Origin: Salvia splendens
Lineage: Eukaryota > Streptophyta > Magnoliopsida > Lamiales > Lamiaceae
DNA length: 64,000 nucleotides
Assembly: GCF_004379255.2 (NCBI RefSeq)
Contig: NC_056047.1
Coordinates: 29,092,293-29,156,292, forward strand
Reading direction: 5' to 3'
The position numbers and the translations under genes were made by a program. Below are positions 30,119 to 39,764 of this stretch, piece by piece. Under the pieces are notes generated by a model. It had not been told where the DNA came from. It worked only from the letters and a program-made list of their open reading frames with translations, and made no database searches. Numbering within the stretch: the stretch's first letter is position 1; every line of letters begins with the position of its first letter.

Positions 30119-32203
30119 ATGCATACCAGATCGCAGAATACCCGTATTCCAGCCCGTGAGAACCAGGAGGAAGCCAATCCATCCCATAGGTCGGGAAAAC
30201 AGCCTAGGGATAAATCCACCACCAGTTCTCATGGCGAAGGAACAAGCCGCTCCAAAAATCGTCCCACTGAGTCTTCCCAGCAGCCCGATTTGAATGAGGC
30301 TGTCAAGCAGTTTTTGGCTGAAAAGCAGGAGGAATTCTTAACCTTCCTGCGAAAAAGCCAAAAGCAGCCGGAGACGAAAACGACGGATTCTCCTTCCCCC
30401 TCCGCACAAGAAAGTCACTACCGCAGTAGTGTCGCATCTCCCAGGAGAAAGAATCCTCAACCCCGACATATTCCTGTTCCTCCTCGGTACCGGAATCACA
30501 GGAGAACTCAATCTCCTCCATACCGACGAGATATCGGATTCGCCGTGTACGGAGCACTGAAGACTCCGTTCTCGGACGACATCACCCGAACTCCCCTACC
30601 ACAGAACTACCGAACTCCGTCGATGACTTACGACGGGCTCGTGGACCCTCACGATTTCTTGGGGCGCTATCAATATAACATGGCGAACCAGGGTCTCAAC
30701 GAGGTCCACATGTGCAAGCTGTTTCCCGAGCTGCTCATCGGGAACGCGAGAAGGTGGTTCGATAGCCTCCCCCAGGGCAGCATCAGATCTTACCGAGATC
30801 TAATGGATGCCTTCCACAGGAGGTTCTTTCAGAAAGCGGAAGCCCGAATCACTTCGGCTCAGCTGCTTTCCATTCGTCAAGGTCGCGACGAAAAAATCAG
30901 CGACTTTATGACAAGATTCCACAAGGAATGCCTGCAAGTAGACGATCTCAACGATCTGCTTGTCATCTCGGCATTCCAAAATGGAATCCTGCCCGGAGCT
31001 CTCTACAGGAAGCTCGTTGAGTGCGGTCCGCAGACAGCTCAGGAAATGTGGGACATTGCGGACCAGTACTCCCGGGCCGATGAGGCAGACCGTCGCAAAC
31101 GGTCGTTAGACAGCTCATCGACCCGAGGAGACAGAAGGAAGCCCGATCATAGCGATCAGGGGCATCCTCGCCGGACTCCATTTGAAAGAATTCAAAGGGC
31201 TCCGGTGCAAGACAGATTGGGACCTCGTCTCAATCCCGAGAAGCCGCCCGCTCAGTTCGTACCGCTGAACAAGCCGAGAGCGGAAATTTTCGAACTGCAC
31301 TCTGACCTGTTCGAAAAGCCAAAGCGGATGACGAAATCAGCCGCGCGCCGACCCCAGGATAACTACTGCTCCTACCATCAAGACCACGGTCACGATACCG
31401 AGGAGTGCAGAAACTTGGCTGCAGGTATCGATGTTCTTGTGAGGGCAGGGACATTGAAAAAATACCAAAGCAAGCAGTCAAAGAAGAATAAAAAGCAGAG
31501 TGGTGCGAACTGCGCTCCTCAGGATCCGAAAAGGCAGCCGGATCCCGAAGACGATGACGAGCCGCAATATGATGGAGTAATCCAGACTATTGATGCGCTT
31601 CCTGCCGGGAAGACCAAGTCGTCCCTAAAGTCAGAACGCAGAGGCTCCAATCGAGAGGAGCCAACGCATAAAAGGCTGAAGCAGGACGAAGTGATTACGT
31701 TCTCGGCTGCTGATCCCGTCCCGGCCATCTCTCCTCACCAAGACGCCATTGTCATCCAAGCCGGAGTGGCAAACAAACTGATCCACAGGGTGTTTGTGGA
31801 TACAGGAGCGTCGGTTAGCATTCTTTTTAAAGAGTGCTTCGACAAACTAGAAGTGGACTCAGCTCGGCTCAGTCCGGCTCCGCTTCCCCTGAAGAGCTTC
31901 ACCCAGGAGGACACCCGCCCTGAAGGTATTATCAGCCTTCCGATCACGGTGGGGAAAGCGCCTACTAGCTCCAGTACGATGATTGAGTTTTTCGTGGTGA
32001 AAGCTCGGTCCCCGTACAACGTCATCCTGGGAAGAGACTGGCTCAACACAGTTCGGGCCGTTTGCTCCACCTATCACCTCACCATCAAGATCCCTACTAA
32101 AGGAGGGATAGCGGTCATCCGAGGTGACCAAAAGAGAGCAAAGGAATGTCTGCAAATTGCGCTTAGAAGTGCCGAGCAGTCAGATCGGCACCACCAAGCA
32201 TAG
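30119..32203 (+). CDS. Element III gag-protease
   Basis: 694 residues, uninterrupted. The basic, Ser- and Pro-rich N-terminus starts MHTRSQN. The gag core lies at about residues 160-310 (PHDFLGRYQYNM, GNARRWFDSLP, SYRDLMDAFHRRFF). A Cys/His knuckle CSYHQDHGHDTEEC of the C-x2-H-x4-H-x4-C pattern is at about 417. The aspartic protease VDTGASVSILF is at about 560, with VILGRDWL later. Gag builds the particle and the protease cuts the polyprotein. The frame ends in TAG followed by CAATCA and continues open in the same frame into pol, so some product should read through. The start is the first ATG after the primer site. Confidence 0.93.
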   Translation: MHTRSQNTRIPARENQEEANPSHRSGKQPRDKSTTSSHGEGTSRSKNRPTESSQQPDLNEAVKQFLAEKQEEFLTFLRKSQKQPETKTTDSPSPSAQESHYRSSVASPRRKNPQPRHIPVPPRYRNHRRTQSPPYRRDIGFAVYGALKTPFSDDITRTPLPQNYRTPSMTYDGLVDPHDFLGRYQYNMANQGLNEVHMCKLFPELLIGNARRWFDSLPQGSIRSYRDLMDAFHRRFFQKAEARITSAQLLSIRQGRDEKISDFMTRFHKECLQVDDLNDLLVISAFQNGILPGALYRKLVECGPQTAQEMWDIADQYSRADEADRRKRSLDSSSTRGDRRKPDHSDQGHPRRTPFERIQRAPVQDRLGPRLNPEKPPAQFVPLNKPRAEIFELHSDLFEKPKRMTKSAARRPQDNYCSYHQDHGHDTEECRNLAAGIDVLVRAGTLKKYQSKQSKKNKKQSGANCAPQDPKRQPDPEDDDEPQYDGVIQTIDALPAGKTKSSLKSERRGSNREEPTHKRLKQDEVITFSAADPVPAISPHQDAIVIQAGVANKLIHRVFVDTGASVSILFKECFDKLEVDSARLSPAPLPLKSFTQEDTRPEGIISLPITVGKAPTSSSTMIEFFVVKARSPYNVILGRDWLNTVRAVCSTYHLTIKIPTKGGIAVIRGDQKRAKECLQIALRSAEQSDRHHQA

Positions 32204-32209
32204 CAATCA
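32201..32209 (+). promoter_or_regulatory. Leaky stop context between gag-protease and pol of III
   Basis: TAG CAA TCA fits the UAG-CAR-YYA readthrough motif known from tobamovirus replicase genes. The codons after it stay open through to the pol frame, with no other stop until 35494. This would give a gag-pol fusion at a low ratio to gag. No frameshift is needed. Confidence 0.6.
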
Positions 32210-32230
32210 CAGCAGCCGGAGTCAGAGGCG

Positions 32231-35200
32231 ATGACCGAAGTCATACCGGAGCCGAACTCGATGACAGTTCAGCTGTACGAAGACGATCCATCCAGAACGG
32301 TTAAGATCGGTTTCGCGGGAACGCCCCTACTTCGGGAAAAAACCATCCAGCTCCTCAAGGAGTATAAAGACGTCTTTGCATGGTCTCCGTTGGACATGAC
32401 CGGAGTGCCCCCCGAGGTAATCACTCATCGGTTAAATATTGATCCTTCAGTCCGGCCGATAAAACAGAAGCAAAGACTCTTTGCGGCAGAACGAAGTCAA
32501 GTCATCCATGACGAAGTCCGTCAATTATTGAAGGCGGATGTGTTATTCGAAGTGAAGTATCCTTCGTGGGTGGCCAATCCTGTCATGATCAAGAAAAAGG
32601 AAGGAGGATGGCGGATGTGCATAGATTTCACCGATCTAAATAAGCACTGTCCCAAAGATTGCTATCCCCTTCCGAACATAGATAAAAAAGTAGAAGCTTT
32701 GATAGGCTTTGAAATTTTTTGTTTTCTTGATCTGTACAAAGGATACCATCAAGTTTTAATGGATGAGATTGATGCTTCAAAAACGGCCTTCATTACTGAT
32801 TTCGGCATTTTCGCTTATAAAAAGATGCCATTCGGTTTAAAGAATGCCGGAGCCACTTATCAAAGGATGGTAGACAAGCTTTTTCGGCACCTGATTGGAA
32901 AGGAGGTCGAAGTGTATGTTGACGATATAGTCGTCAAAAGCAAAAGCACTTCGGAGTACGAGCACAACCTCAAGTCCACTCTCAACGTGCTCAAGAAAGC
33001 CAACCTCAAACTTAATCCCCAAAAGTGTACCTTTTTGGTAGATTCGGGAAAGTTTCTGGGTTGTTGGGTTTCAAAGGACGGACTCAAGGCAAACCCCTCA
33101 AAAGTTCAAATCGTTCAGAACATGGCAATGCCGAAGTCCATACATGACGTGCAAAGGCTAACCGGATGTCTAGCCGCACTGAATCGATTCCTTTCCCAAG
33201 CAGCCGAAAAGCAACTGCCGTTCTTCAAGGTGTTGAAAAAGGCACCAAAGTTCGAGTGGGGAGCCGAGCAGAAAAAGGCCTTTGACGAGCTCAAAAGTTA
33301 TCTAGCCGAGCTTCCTATCCTCTCTGCTCCAACCGAAGCCGAAGTAATATTCTTATACTTAGCGGCATCGGATCAAACCATCAGCGCGGTGCTTGTACGA
33401 GAAGAAGGCCTAAAGCAGCTTCCCATCTACTTTACAAGCCGAGCATTAAGAGGTCCAGAAACAAGGTATCAACCTCTGGAAAAAATTGCTCTGGCATTAG
33501 TAAATGCAGCAAGGAGACTGCGGCCATACTTCTATGCTCACAAGGTATGCGTCTTAACTGATCTGCCACTTCGGCAAGTGTTGACCAAACCAGAAGCATC
33601 AGGCAGAATCGCCAAGTGGGCTATAGAGTTGGGAGAGCACACAATTGAATACCTACCTCGGAAAGCCATCAAGGGACAAGCCTTGGCAGATTTTCTTGCA
33701 GAAGCAAAGTTCGATCAAGCAATTCCTGTTATTGCCGAACAGAAGAATTCTGCCAATGCCGAACTAGCACAGCCCTTGGAATCCGAAGTAGAGCCGCCGG
33801 ACTGCTGGAGCGGGTTCGTAGATGGAGCTTCGAACAAGATGGGAAGTGGAGCTGGTATTTTACTTGTCGCTCCCGACGGACACGAGGTAGCCTACTCACT
33901 TCGGTTCTTATTCCCCACTACTAATAATGAAGCCGAGTACGAAGCCCTCCTGGCCGGACTCCAGTTAGCGCAAAGCCTGCTCGTCAAATCTCTCAAAGTC
34001 CATTGTGATTCACAAGTCATAGTAAATCACATGTTGGGTACAAGTGAAGCCCGTGACGAGAGAATGAAGAAGTATTTGGACAAAGCGCAAAGCATCAGCC
34101 GAAGTTTCTCCTATTTTCGGATAATCCGCATTCCTAGAGCGGAAAATAGCCGAGCAGATGCCTTAAGTAAGTTGGCCTCAGATCCGAGCTCAAAGGCGGA
34201 AGAATTAATGCATCGAAGCATTGATGAAGCCGAGGTACATTCAGTATCTAGCTCGCCGAACTGGATGACGCCGATCTTGCAGTATCTGGATCAAGGACAA
34301 TTGCCCGAGGATAAGAGAGAAGCTCGGAAGATCACGTGCCGAGCACTTCGGTACGAACTTCATGAAGGAGTCCTCTTTAGAAAGTCTTACCTCCAGCCGT
34401 TATTGCGGTGCGTAGGACCAGAAGAGACGGACTACATCCTCAGAGAAGTTCATGAAGGATCGTGCGGTAGCCACATCGGAGCCAGAGCTTTAGCTAAAAA
34501 AGTTCTGAGATGGGGATATTATTGGCCAACCATGGTACAAGAGGCAGTGCAACTCGTCAAGAAGTGTACGAAGTGCCAAATTCATGCAAATGTCCCAAGG
34601 ATGCCGCAGACCGATCTATACACTATGCAAAGCCCTTGGCCTTTCATGCAATGGGGCATAGACATAGTGGGACCACTTCCTCAAGCTCCTCGGCAAATGA
34701 AATTCCTTATCGTTGCCGTGGACTACTTCACGAAGTGGGTGGAGGCGGAACCATTAGCTACGATAACGAGCTCAAAGGCATTGGACTTCGTCTGGAAGAA
34801 CATAGTGTGCCGATTTGGCATACCCCACATCCTCATCTCGGATAATGGGACCCAGTTCACCGACAAGACGTTCAAGAATTGGTGCCAAGAGCTGAACATT
34901 CAACAGCGGTTCACTTCGGTCTCCCATCCCCAAGCAAACGGACAAACGGAAGTAACGAACCGGATTCTGGTGAAAGGGTTAAAAGCCCGGTTAGAACAAG
35001 CCAAAGGACAATGGGTAGAAAATCTCCCTCAAGTCCTATGGTCCTACCGAACTACGCCCAAAACCTCCAACGGTGAAACTCCGTATAGTCTGGTGTACGG
35101 CACTGAAGCCGTAATTCCGGTGGAGATCGGCGTACCCAGTCCCCGAACTCTAAATTTCTCCTCAGAAATGAATGACGACGGACTGAGAGCAGAACTAGAT

Positions 35201-35494
35201 CTCGCCGAAGAAAGAAGAGAATTGGCGTGCATAAAAGCAGCCAAGTATAAGGAGCAAGTAGCCCGGTATTATAACCAAAGGGTGAAAAAGCTTCAATTTC
35301 AAGTGGGAGATCTCGTCTTGAGAAACAACGAAGTAAGCCGAGCAGAAAAGCTGGGCAAACTCGAACCCACATGGGAGGGTCCATATCGGGTGTCAGAGGT
35401 CCTCGGCAAAGGGTCTTATAAATTGACTCACATGTCAGGAGAACAAGTACCCCGAACATGGCACGTCTCCAACCTCAAGAAGTTCCACTTGTAA
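32231..35494 (+). CDS. Element III pol: reverse transcriptase, two RNase H domains, integrase
   Basis: 1087 codons from the first ATG after the gag stop, in the same frame as gag. RT has RMCIDFTDLN at about residue 131 and catalytic YVDD at about 229. RNase H of the usual Ty3 kind follows at about 375-490 (SAVLVREEG, TLxE-like LEKIALALVNA, LTDLPL). A second, archaeal-like RNase H spans about 525-650 (GFVDGASN, NNEAEYEALLAGL, VHCDSQVI, SRADALSKLA). Integrase has an HHCC zinc region from about 741, Asp in GIDIVGP, Asp in ISDNGTQF and Glu in GQTEVTNR, 35 residues after the second Asp. No chromodomain. All catalytic residues are present. Confidence 0.93.
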   Translation: MTEVIPEPNSMTVQLYEDDPSRTVKIGFAGTPLLREKTIQLLKEYKDVFAWSPLDMTGVPPEVITHRLNIDPSVRPIKQKQRLFAAERSQVIHDEVRQLLKADVLFEVKYPSWVANPVMIKKKEGGWRMCIDFTDLNKHCPKDCYPLPNIDKKVEALIGFEIFCFLDLYKGYHQVLMDEIDASKTAFITDFGIFAYKKMPFGLKNAGATYQRMVDKLFRHLIGKEVEVYVDDIVVKSKSTSEYEHNLKSTLNVLKKANLKLNPQKCTFLVDSGKFLGCWVSKDGLKANPSKVQIVQNMAMPKSIHDVQRLTGCLAALNRFLSQAAEKQLPFFKVLKKAPKFEWGAEQKKAFDELKSYLAELPILSAPTEAEVIFLYLAASDQTISAVLVREEGLKQLPIYFTSRALRGPETRYQPLEKIALALVNAARRLRPYFYAHKVCVLTDLPLRQVLTKPEASGRIAKWAIELGEHTIEYLPRKAIKGQALADFLAEAKFDQAIPVIAEQKNSANAELAQPLESEVEPPDCWSGFVDGASNKMGSGAGILLVAPDGHEVAYSLRFLFPTTNNEAEYEALLAGLQLAQSLLVKSLKVHCDSQVIVNHMLGTSEARDERMKKYLDKAQSISRSFSYFRIIRIPRAENSRADALSKLASDPSSKAEELMHRSIDEAEVHSVSSSPNWMTPILQYLDQGQLPEDKREARKITCRALRYELHEGVLFRKSYLQPLLRCVGPEETDYILREVHEGSCGSHIGARALAKKVLRWGYYWPTMVQEAVQLVKKCTKCQIHANVPRMPQTDLYTMQSPWPFMQWGIDIVGPLPQAPRQMKFLIVAVDYFTKWVEAEPLATITSSKALDFVWKNIVCRFGIPHILISDNGTQFTDKTFKNWCQELNIQQRFTSVSHPQANGQTEVTNRILVKGLKARLEQAKGQWVENLPQVLWSYRTTPKTSNGETPYSLVYGTEAVIPVEIGVPSPRTLNFSSEMNDDGLRAELDLAEERRELACIKAAKYKEQVARYYNQRVKKLQFQVGDLVLRNNEVSRAEKLGKLEPTWEGPYRVSEVLGKGSYKLTHMSGEQVPRTWHVSNLKKFHL

Positions 35495-36130
35495 GAGACA
35501 AAGTCCGGTCAGTCTGTCTTGTGTCTAGTTCGGTCATAGGGGTACATGTTTTTATTTGTTTGTTTTTACTTGTACCTTTTACTTGTCGTTTTATAAAAAG
35601 TTTAAAGTTTTTTCTTTCGTCTTTTTCATTTTTTCCCTATGTGTTTTGTCTCTATGTGCTTGTCGTCTCTTACAAATGGTACCAAGGTATATCGTTCTTT
35701 AAAGACTGATCCCCTTTTTTAGATCGATTATTAAAGACTATTGTGAGTCCAAGCTTCTAAGGAGGATATAAGACCATAATTCAGCTTAACAAGCAGTCCG
35801 TCTGAAACGAACTGCAATAAGCCAACGATTGTGTGTCCAAGCTTCCAAGGAGGATACAAGACCGCAATTCAGCTTAATAAGCACTTCGTCTGAAACGAAC
35901 TGCAATAAGGGAAAGTCCGATCCACGCGATAAACCTCGCCGAATTAGGACGACCAAGTTCGGTCAAAGAAGTTTACCTCATAAGACCGGGGACGACCATG
36001 TCTGGTCAAAGAGGTTTACTGCATAAGACCACTTCGGTTAACTGGGAAAGTCCGATCCACGCGATAAAACTCGCCGAATTAGGACAAGGGAAAGTTCGAT
36101 CCCGGCGACAAAAATCGCCAAATTAGAACA
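35495..36130. other. Noncoding region after pol of III with imperfect repeats
   Basis: A module of about 90 bp starting near 35741 (GTCCAAGCTTCTAAGGAGGA, ending GAAACGAACTGCAATAAG) recurs near 35831. GGAAAGTCCGATCCACGCGA occurs at about 35908 and 36040, and a degenerate form at about 36087. These grade into the 39 bp array that follows. No protein-coding signal on the plus strand. Confidence 0.7.
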
Positions 36131-36445
36131 CAAACCAAGTCTGGTCAAAGATGTTTATTTCATCAGACCAAAGACGAGTCCGGTCAAAGATGTTTATTTC
36201 ATCAGACCAAAGACGAGTCCGGTCAAAGATGTTTATTTCATCAGACCAAAGACGAGTCCGGTCAAAGATGTTTATTTCATCAGACCAAAGACGAGTCCGG
36301 TCAAAGATGTTTATTTCATCAGACCAAAGACGAGTCCGGTCAAAGATGTTTATTTCATCAGACCAAAGACGAGTCCGGTCAAAGAAGTTTACTTCATAAG
36401 ACCAAGGACCAAGTTCGGTCAAAGAAGTTTACTTCATAAGACCGA
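36131..36445. repeat. Tandem array, 39 bp unit, about 8 copies
   Basis: Unit starts GACCAAAGACGAGTCCGGTC and ends TTTATTTCATCA. Copies begin at 36166, 36205, 36244, 36283 and 36322 and look identical. Variant copies begin at 36361 and 36400, and a partial copy precedes the array. The unit is a multiple of three, so open frames of 13-residue repeats arise on both strands without being genes. Tandem arrays in this place are known from Tat and Ogre elements. Confidence 0.9.
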
Positions 36446-36584
36446 GGACAAGTACGATGAAATTTTTTCGCTAAGCTGTAAATACAGTGTTAGAAGCGAA
36501 AACAAAATTTCATTTTTCAAATCTTGTTCGGCATACAACTCAGCTACCCTACAAAATGGCGTTACGCTATTACAAAGGACTATT

Positions 36585-37373
36585 CTACTGTCCAGGGTTG
36601 CTGAAGTTAAGCCACCTATCTGCAAAATCCTCTGGAAGCCGAGTTCGGTTGTTCCGAGCAGATGAAGAATAAGCAGGTCGACGAGATGCTATCCTCGACC
36701 CAACGCCTCTTCCCCGAGCCCGAGAAGTCCTAACACCTCGGCGATGAAGAGTCTCTGCAATAATCATCTGCTGATCTTGCTCGCTCATAGTCACAACTCC
36801 TCGGCGAATTTCAGTCCGTCCCTGTCTTGACGATTCCGGTTGCTCCTGAGCCCGTTCTCGTCTTGACGTTTCCGGCTGTTCCGGAGTTCGTTGTTGACTG
36901 GAAGTAGGATTTTGAACAAGGGAACCAGAGGCTTGATCTGGAGTGCGAGCATCTGTTGGCACGACATGCCGAAGGAATCTTTCTATGGAGGGGCGCCGAG
37001 AAAGAACAATGTCGTACCGAGAAGCCCAGCGCCGTAATGATTTCACAACTTGTTGGCAAGCCGAGCTCTCCAGCGCATTGTTCCTCCGGAGTACATGATA
37101 TTCCTCCCACAGTTCGTCAACTCGACTCTGAACGTCTGATATGGTCAATCCCCCGCGCACACGGATGTAATCCTCGTACGCAGTCCTCTCAGCAACGGTC
37201 GTATTCAGCTCGGCCTCCAGATCCTTCTTATCGGACTCTAAGTCCTTATTATCGGCCTCCAGCTTCACTAAGCGAGCCAGAAGCTCGTCATTCTTCGTCT
37301 GATCGGCTATAGCTCTTTGCTCAGCTTCGTCTAAAGCCGAAGAGTACAGCCGTTTCCAGTGAAGTATCTCCAT
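36585..37373 (-). CDS. Antisense ORF B of element III: coiled coil with Arg-rich tail
   Basis: 262 residues on the strand opposite to gag-pol. Residues 1-70 are heptad-rich (LLARLVKLEADNKDLESDKK), consistent with a coiled coil. The middle is Gln-, Glu- and Ser-rich with EQPETSRRERAQEQ-like repeats. The tail has RTSRARGRGVGSR, a nucleic acid-binding type of sequence. It could be a separate protein or a fourth exon of the antisense gene upstream: a donor GGA-GTATGA at 37580 and an acceptor CTCAAG at 37377 would join the two in frame and replace the stop at 37575. No known enzyme domain. Confidence 0.55.
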   Translation of the reverse strand: MEILHWKRLYSSALDEAEQRAIADQTKNDELLARLVKLEADNKDLESDKKDLEAELNTTVAERTAYEDYIRVRGGLTISDVQSRVDELWEEYHVLRRNNALESSACQQVVKSLRRWASRYDIVLSRRPSIERFLRHVVPTDARTPDQASGSLVQNPTSSQQRTPEQPETSRRERAQEQPESSRQGRTEIRRGVVTMSEQDQQMIIAETLHRRGVRTSRARGRGVGSRIASRRPAYSSSARNNRTRLPEDFADRWLNFSNPGQ

Positions 37374-37574
37374 CTCCTTGAGTACAAAGCAGCTATATTA
37401 GTTCGGCAGCTGTACCGAGCAGATAGTAAAATACAACAGGAATAAAGGCGAGTACGAAAAGCTATACGAAGACAAGTGTAGAGAATTTTTCATTCACAGA
37501 GAAAATTTTTACACTAGGAGGGCTTCAAGGCCATTTTACAAGGAAGAAACTAGACTAAGAGAAGGGAGACGAAA

Positions 37575-39431
37575 TCATACTCCACCAGCTTCGTCTCCGG
37601 CTCCTTGGTCTGGTTCAGCTTCTTTCTCCTGAGCTACTTCAGCCTCGGCCTCGCCTCCTGCCGGCCTCGCCTCCGCCTCCTGATCGGCTTCCTTCTCCGG
37701 ATGCCCGGCCCGCTCGACTTCGGCCTCCAGCTCCAGCGGCTCGGCCTCACCCTCTCCGTTGTAAGTCGAAGCGGGTGAAACGGGTCCCACGGAGGCAAAG
37801 ATAGCCTCCAGGTTCTCGTCCCGATCAGCTCGACAACTCCGGACTCGGTCTGCAGAAAGCAGGACCGAGGATGAAGCGAGCTCCTCAAGGAGCGGCAGAT
37901 TCTGAAGCCGAGCTGCTATCTCTCGGCTGTACAGAGGCAGCACGACGTCGGCCCCCTGCTCGCCCTTATCGGCAATTAGCCTTACCAGGCTACCGACAAA
38001 GGCCGAGAACTGGCTGCTCAAAAAGAGTTTCTCCGTGTAAACACGGAGAGCCTCCCCTTGGGCAACCACGGCAGCAGCATCGCTCCGCTTCGTCTGCTCT
38101 CGCTGGATGACGAGCTGGTTTTTGGCAAACTGAGCTTCATCCTGGGCCGAAATCCTAGCAGCTCTGGCCTTCTCAAAGTTAGCCTCAGCCTGTTCGGCCC
38201 GATGACAAGCAGCCGCCAACTTCCTCTGCATCTCGGCATAGTCATTGGACGCTTTGGAGAGTTCGACGGCGACGAGCTTGGAGAGCATATCGTTCCTCTG
38301 AAAATGAATAAAGAAAAAAGTCAACAAAGGGGCCACAAAAAATACAGGAAAAAAGCAAGGCCAGAAAATCAAGAAGAGAATTCACCTCGGCGAAGTCCGT
38401 GGGCCATAAAAACGGCTCACAGATATGTTCCGAAGGAGGCGCCAAGACCACGTCTTTCTCTGGCGCTCTCGGGGGCTTCTGGGCCTTCCCCCTCCCCTTT
38501 GCCGAAGTCGACTCCGGCTTCTTCGGATCCGAAGAGGTTCTTTGCCTTTTCGGAGTCCTCTCGGCATCAGACGCCGAGCTGGTGGTTTTCGGCCTCTCCG
38601 GCTCCTTGGACTCCGAAGATTTGCGGCTAGCCTTACTCAGCATGTACACTGCCAAAAAGCAAGAAAGCAAAGTCAGATTTTCTTCGTTAAAGCAGTAGAG
38701 CATAAAGATAAAGAGAAATCCTCACCCTCGGCCTCTTCGTCCGAAGACGAGATGTCGAACACGACGTCGCCCTTGACGAGCTCAGACTCCGTGTATTGTT
38801 TCCTAACTATGGGAATCTTGTTGAGCTCGCCATCGAGCTCGTCCAACGGTTCAGGCCGAGGGTGACGGATAACGGACTCCGGCCCTCTCCAGGGAAAACT
38901 AGGAGCCGCGGTCCTATCATAGTAGAAGAAGCGATTTTGCCACTTCGGCCACTTCGTTTTACAAAAGGCTCTAAAGGGCTGTAAAGGGATCAAGTAAAAC
39001 CAAGACCCCTTCCTCTTAAATTGAAAGAATTTAAGGATCGCCTTCAAAGACAAATCCCTTCCTAACCTACGGAGTTCGGCAGCGAAGGCCGACAAGTGCC
39101 TCCAAGAGTTCGGAGTCACTTGGCCTAAAGGAAGCTGAAAAAAATCTAGTAAATCTATAAAGGCAGAAGGGAGGGGGAAACGAAGCCCGCATTCTAAGCA
39201 GGCCTCGTACACGGTGGCGTACCCCTCCGGCGGGGAGTCAGCCCTATGATCACCGTCAGGTACCACCGCCTTCCCCCCAGGAAAAAAGTATTTTTCGGGT
39301 AGGGATATCACAGTATCCTTACTCAAAATACTAGGGAAATACTCTACGGTCTTCTCCCCGGACTCTTTCCGGCCAGAAGACCCCTTATCCCCTTTCCTAC
39401 CGCTACCCGACTCCGAAGAAGAAGAAGACAT
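37575..39431 (-). CDS. Antisense gene of element III, three predicted exons, Transposase_28-type protein
   Basis: Exons 39431-38726, 38648-38386 and 38297-37575 join in frame through GT-AG introns of 77 and 88 nt, giving about 563 residues. Donors are GAGG-GTGAGG and GAG-GTGAAT; acceptors are TTGGCAG and TTTTCAG. Exon 1 has a Ser-rich start, then a domain with PPEGYATVYEACLECGLRFP, LGQVTPNSW and FFQFKRKGSWFYLIPL, which resembles the Transposase_28 or putative gypsy-type transposon family. Exon 2 is Lys/Pro-rich with RTPKRQR, a likely nuclear signal. Exon 3 is a long coiled coil with a Glu/Ala-rich tail. Function unknown. A TATA-like string lies about 125 bp upstream. Confidence 0.65.
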
Positions 39432-39552
39432 TTTTCTTACTTTTTGAAGGTGAAGAAAGTCTGAAGAAGCTCTTGAAAGCGGAAGAAAATTTCTCGAGAA
39501 AGAGAGAGTATAGAAGACGCAACAGCAAAGGTGTTCAAATGAGGAAAAAGGA

Positions 39553-39566
39553 GCATATTTATCAGA
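39553..39566 (-). promoter_or_regulatory. Possible TATA box for the antisense gene of III
   Basis: On the minus strand GATAAATATGC lies about 125 bases before the ATG at 39431, followed by a CT-rich leader. It is the best TATA-like match between the 3' LTR and the antisense ORF. Weak evidence by itself. Confidence 0.3.
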
Positions 39567-39751
39567 TTCGGGAAAGATTTCGAGATCGTTGCGCCGTTTC
39601 GAATCCCACCTTTTCAGGATTCAACGGCCGGATTTTACTGTCGCATTTAATGCAGGCACGCGCAAGGCACGGCCCCTGACGTCAGCCTCCCCCTTACCAT
39701 TATCCAGAATGCCGAAGTGACTCACCTCGCCGAAGTGATTCACTCCGCTTT

Positions 39752-39764
39752 TCGGGGGGGGTAG
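39752..39764 (+). other. Polypurine tract of element III
   Basis: CGGGGGGGGTAG abuts the LTR start TGATGGGG at 39765. A run of eight G is the purine-rich primer for plus-strand synthesis. Confidence 0.8.

Noticed and set aside
36166..36400. CRISPR-like array
   Set aside because: Units are directly adjacent with no variable spacers; this is a plain tandem repeat in a plant retroelement.
36123..36422. Repeated 13-residue frames on both strands
   Set aside because: A by-product of a 39 bp tandem repeat without stops; no start context or domain.
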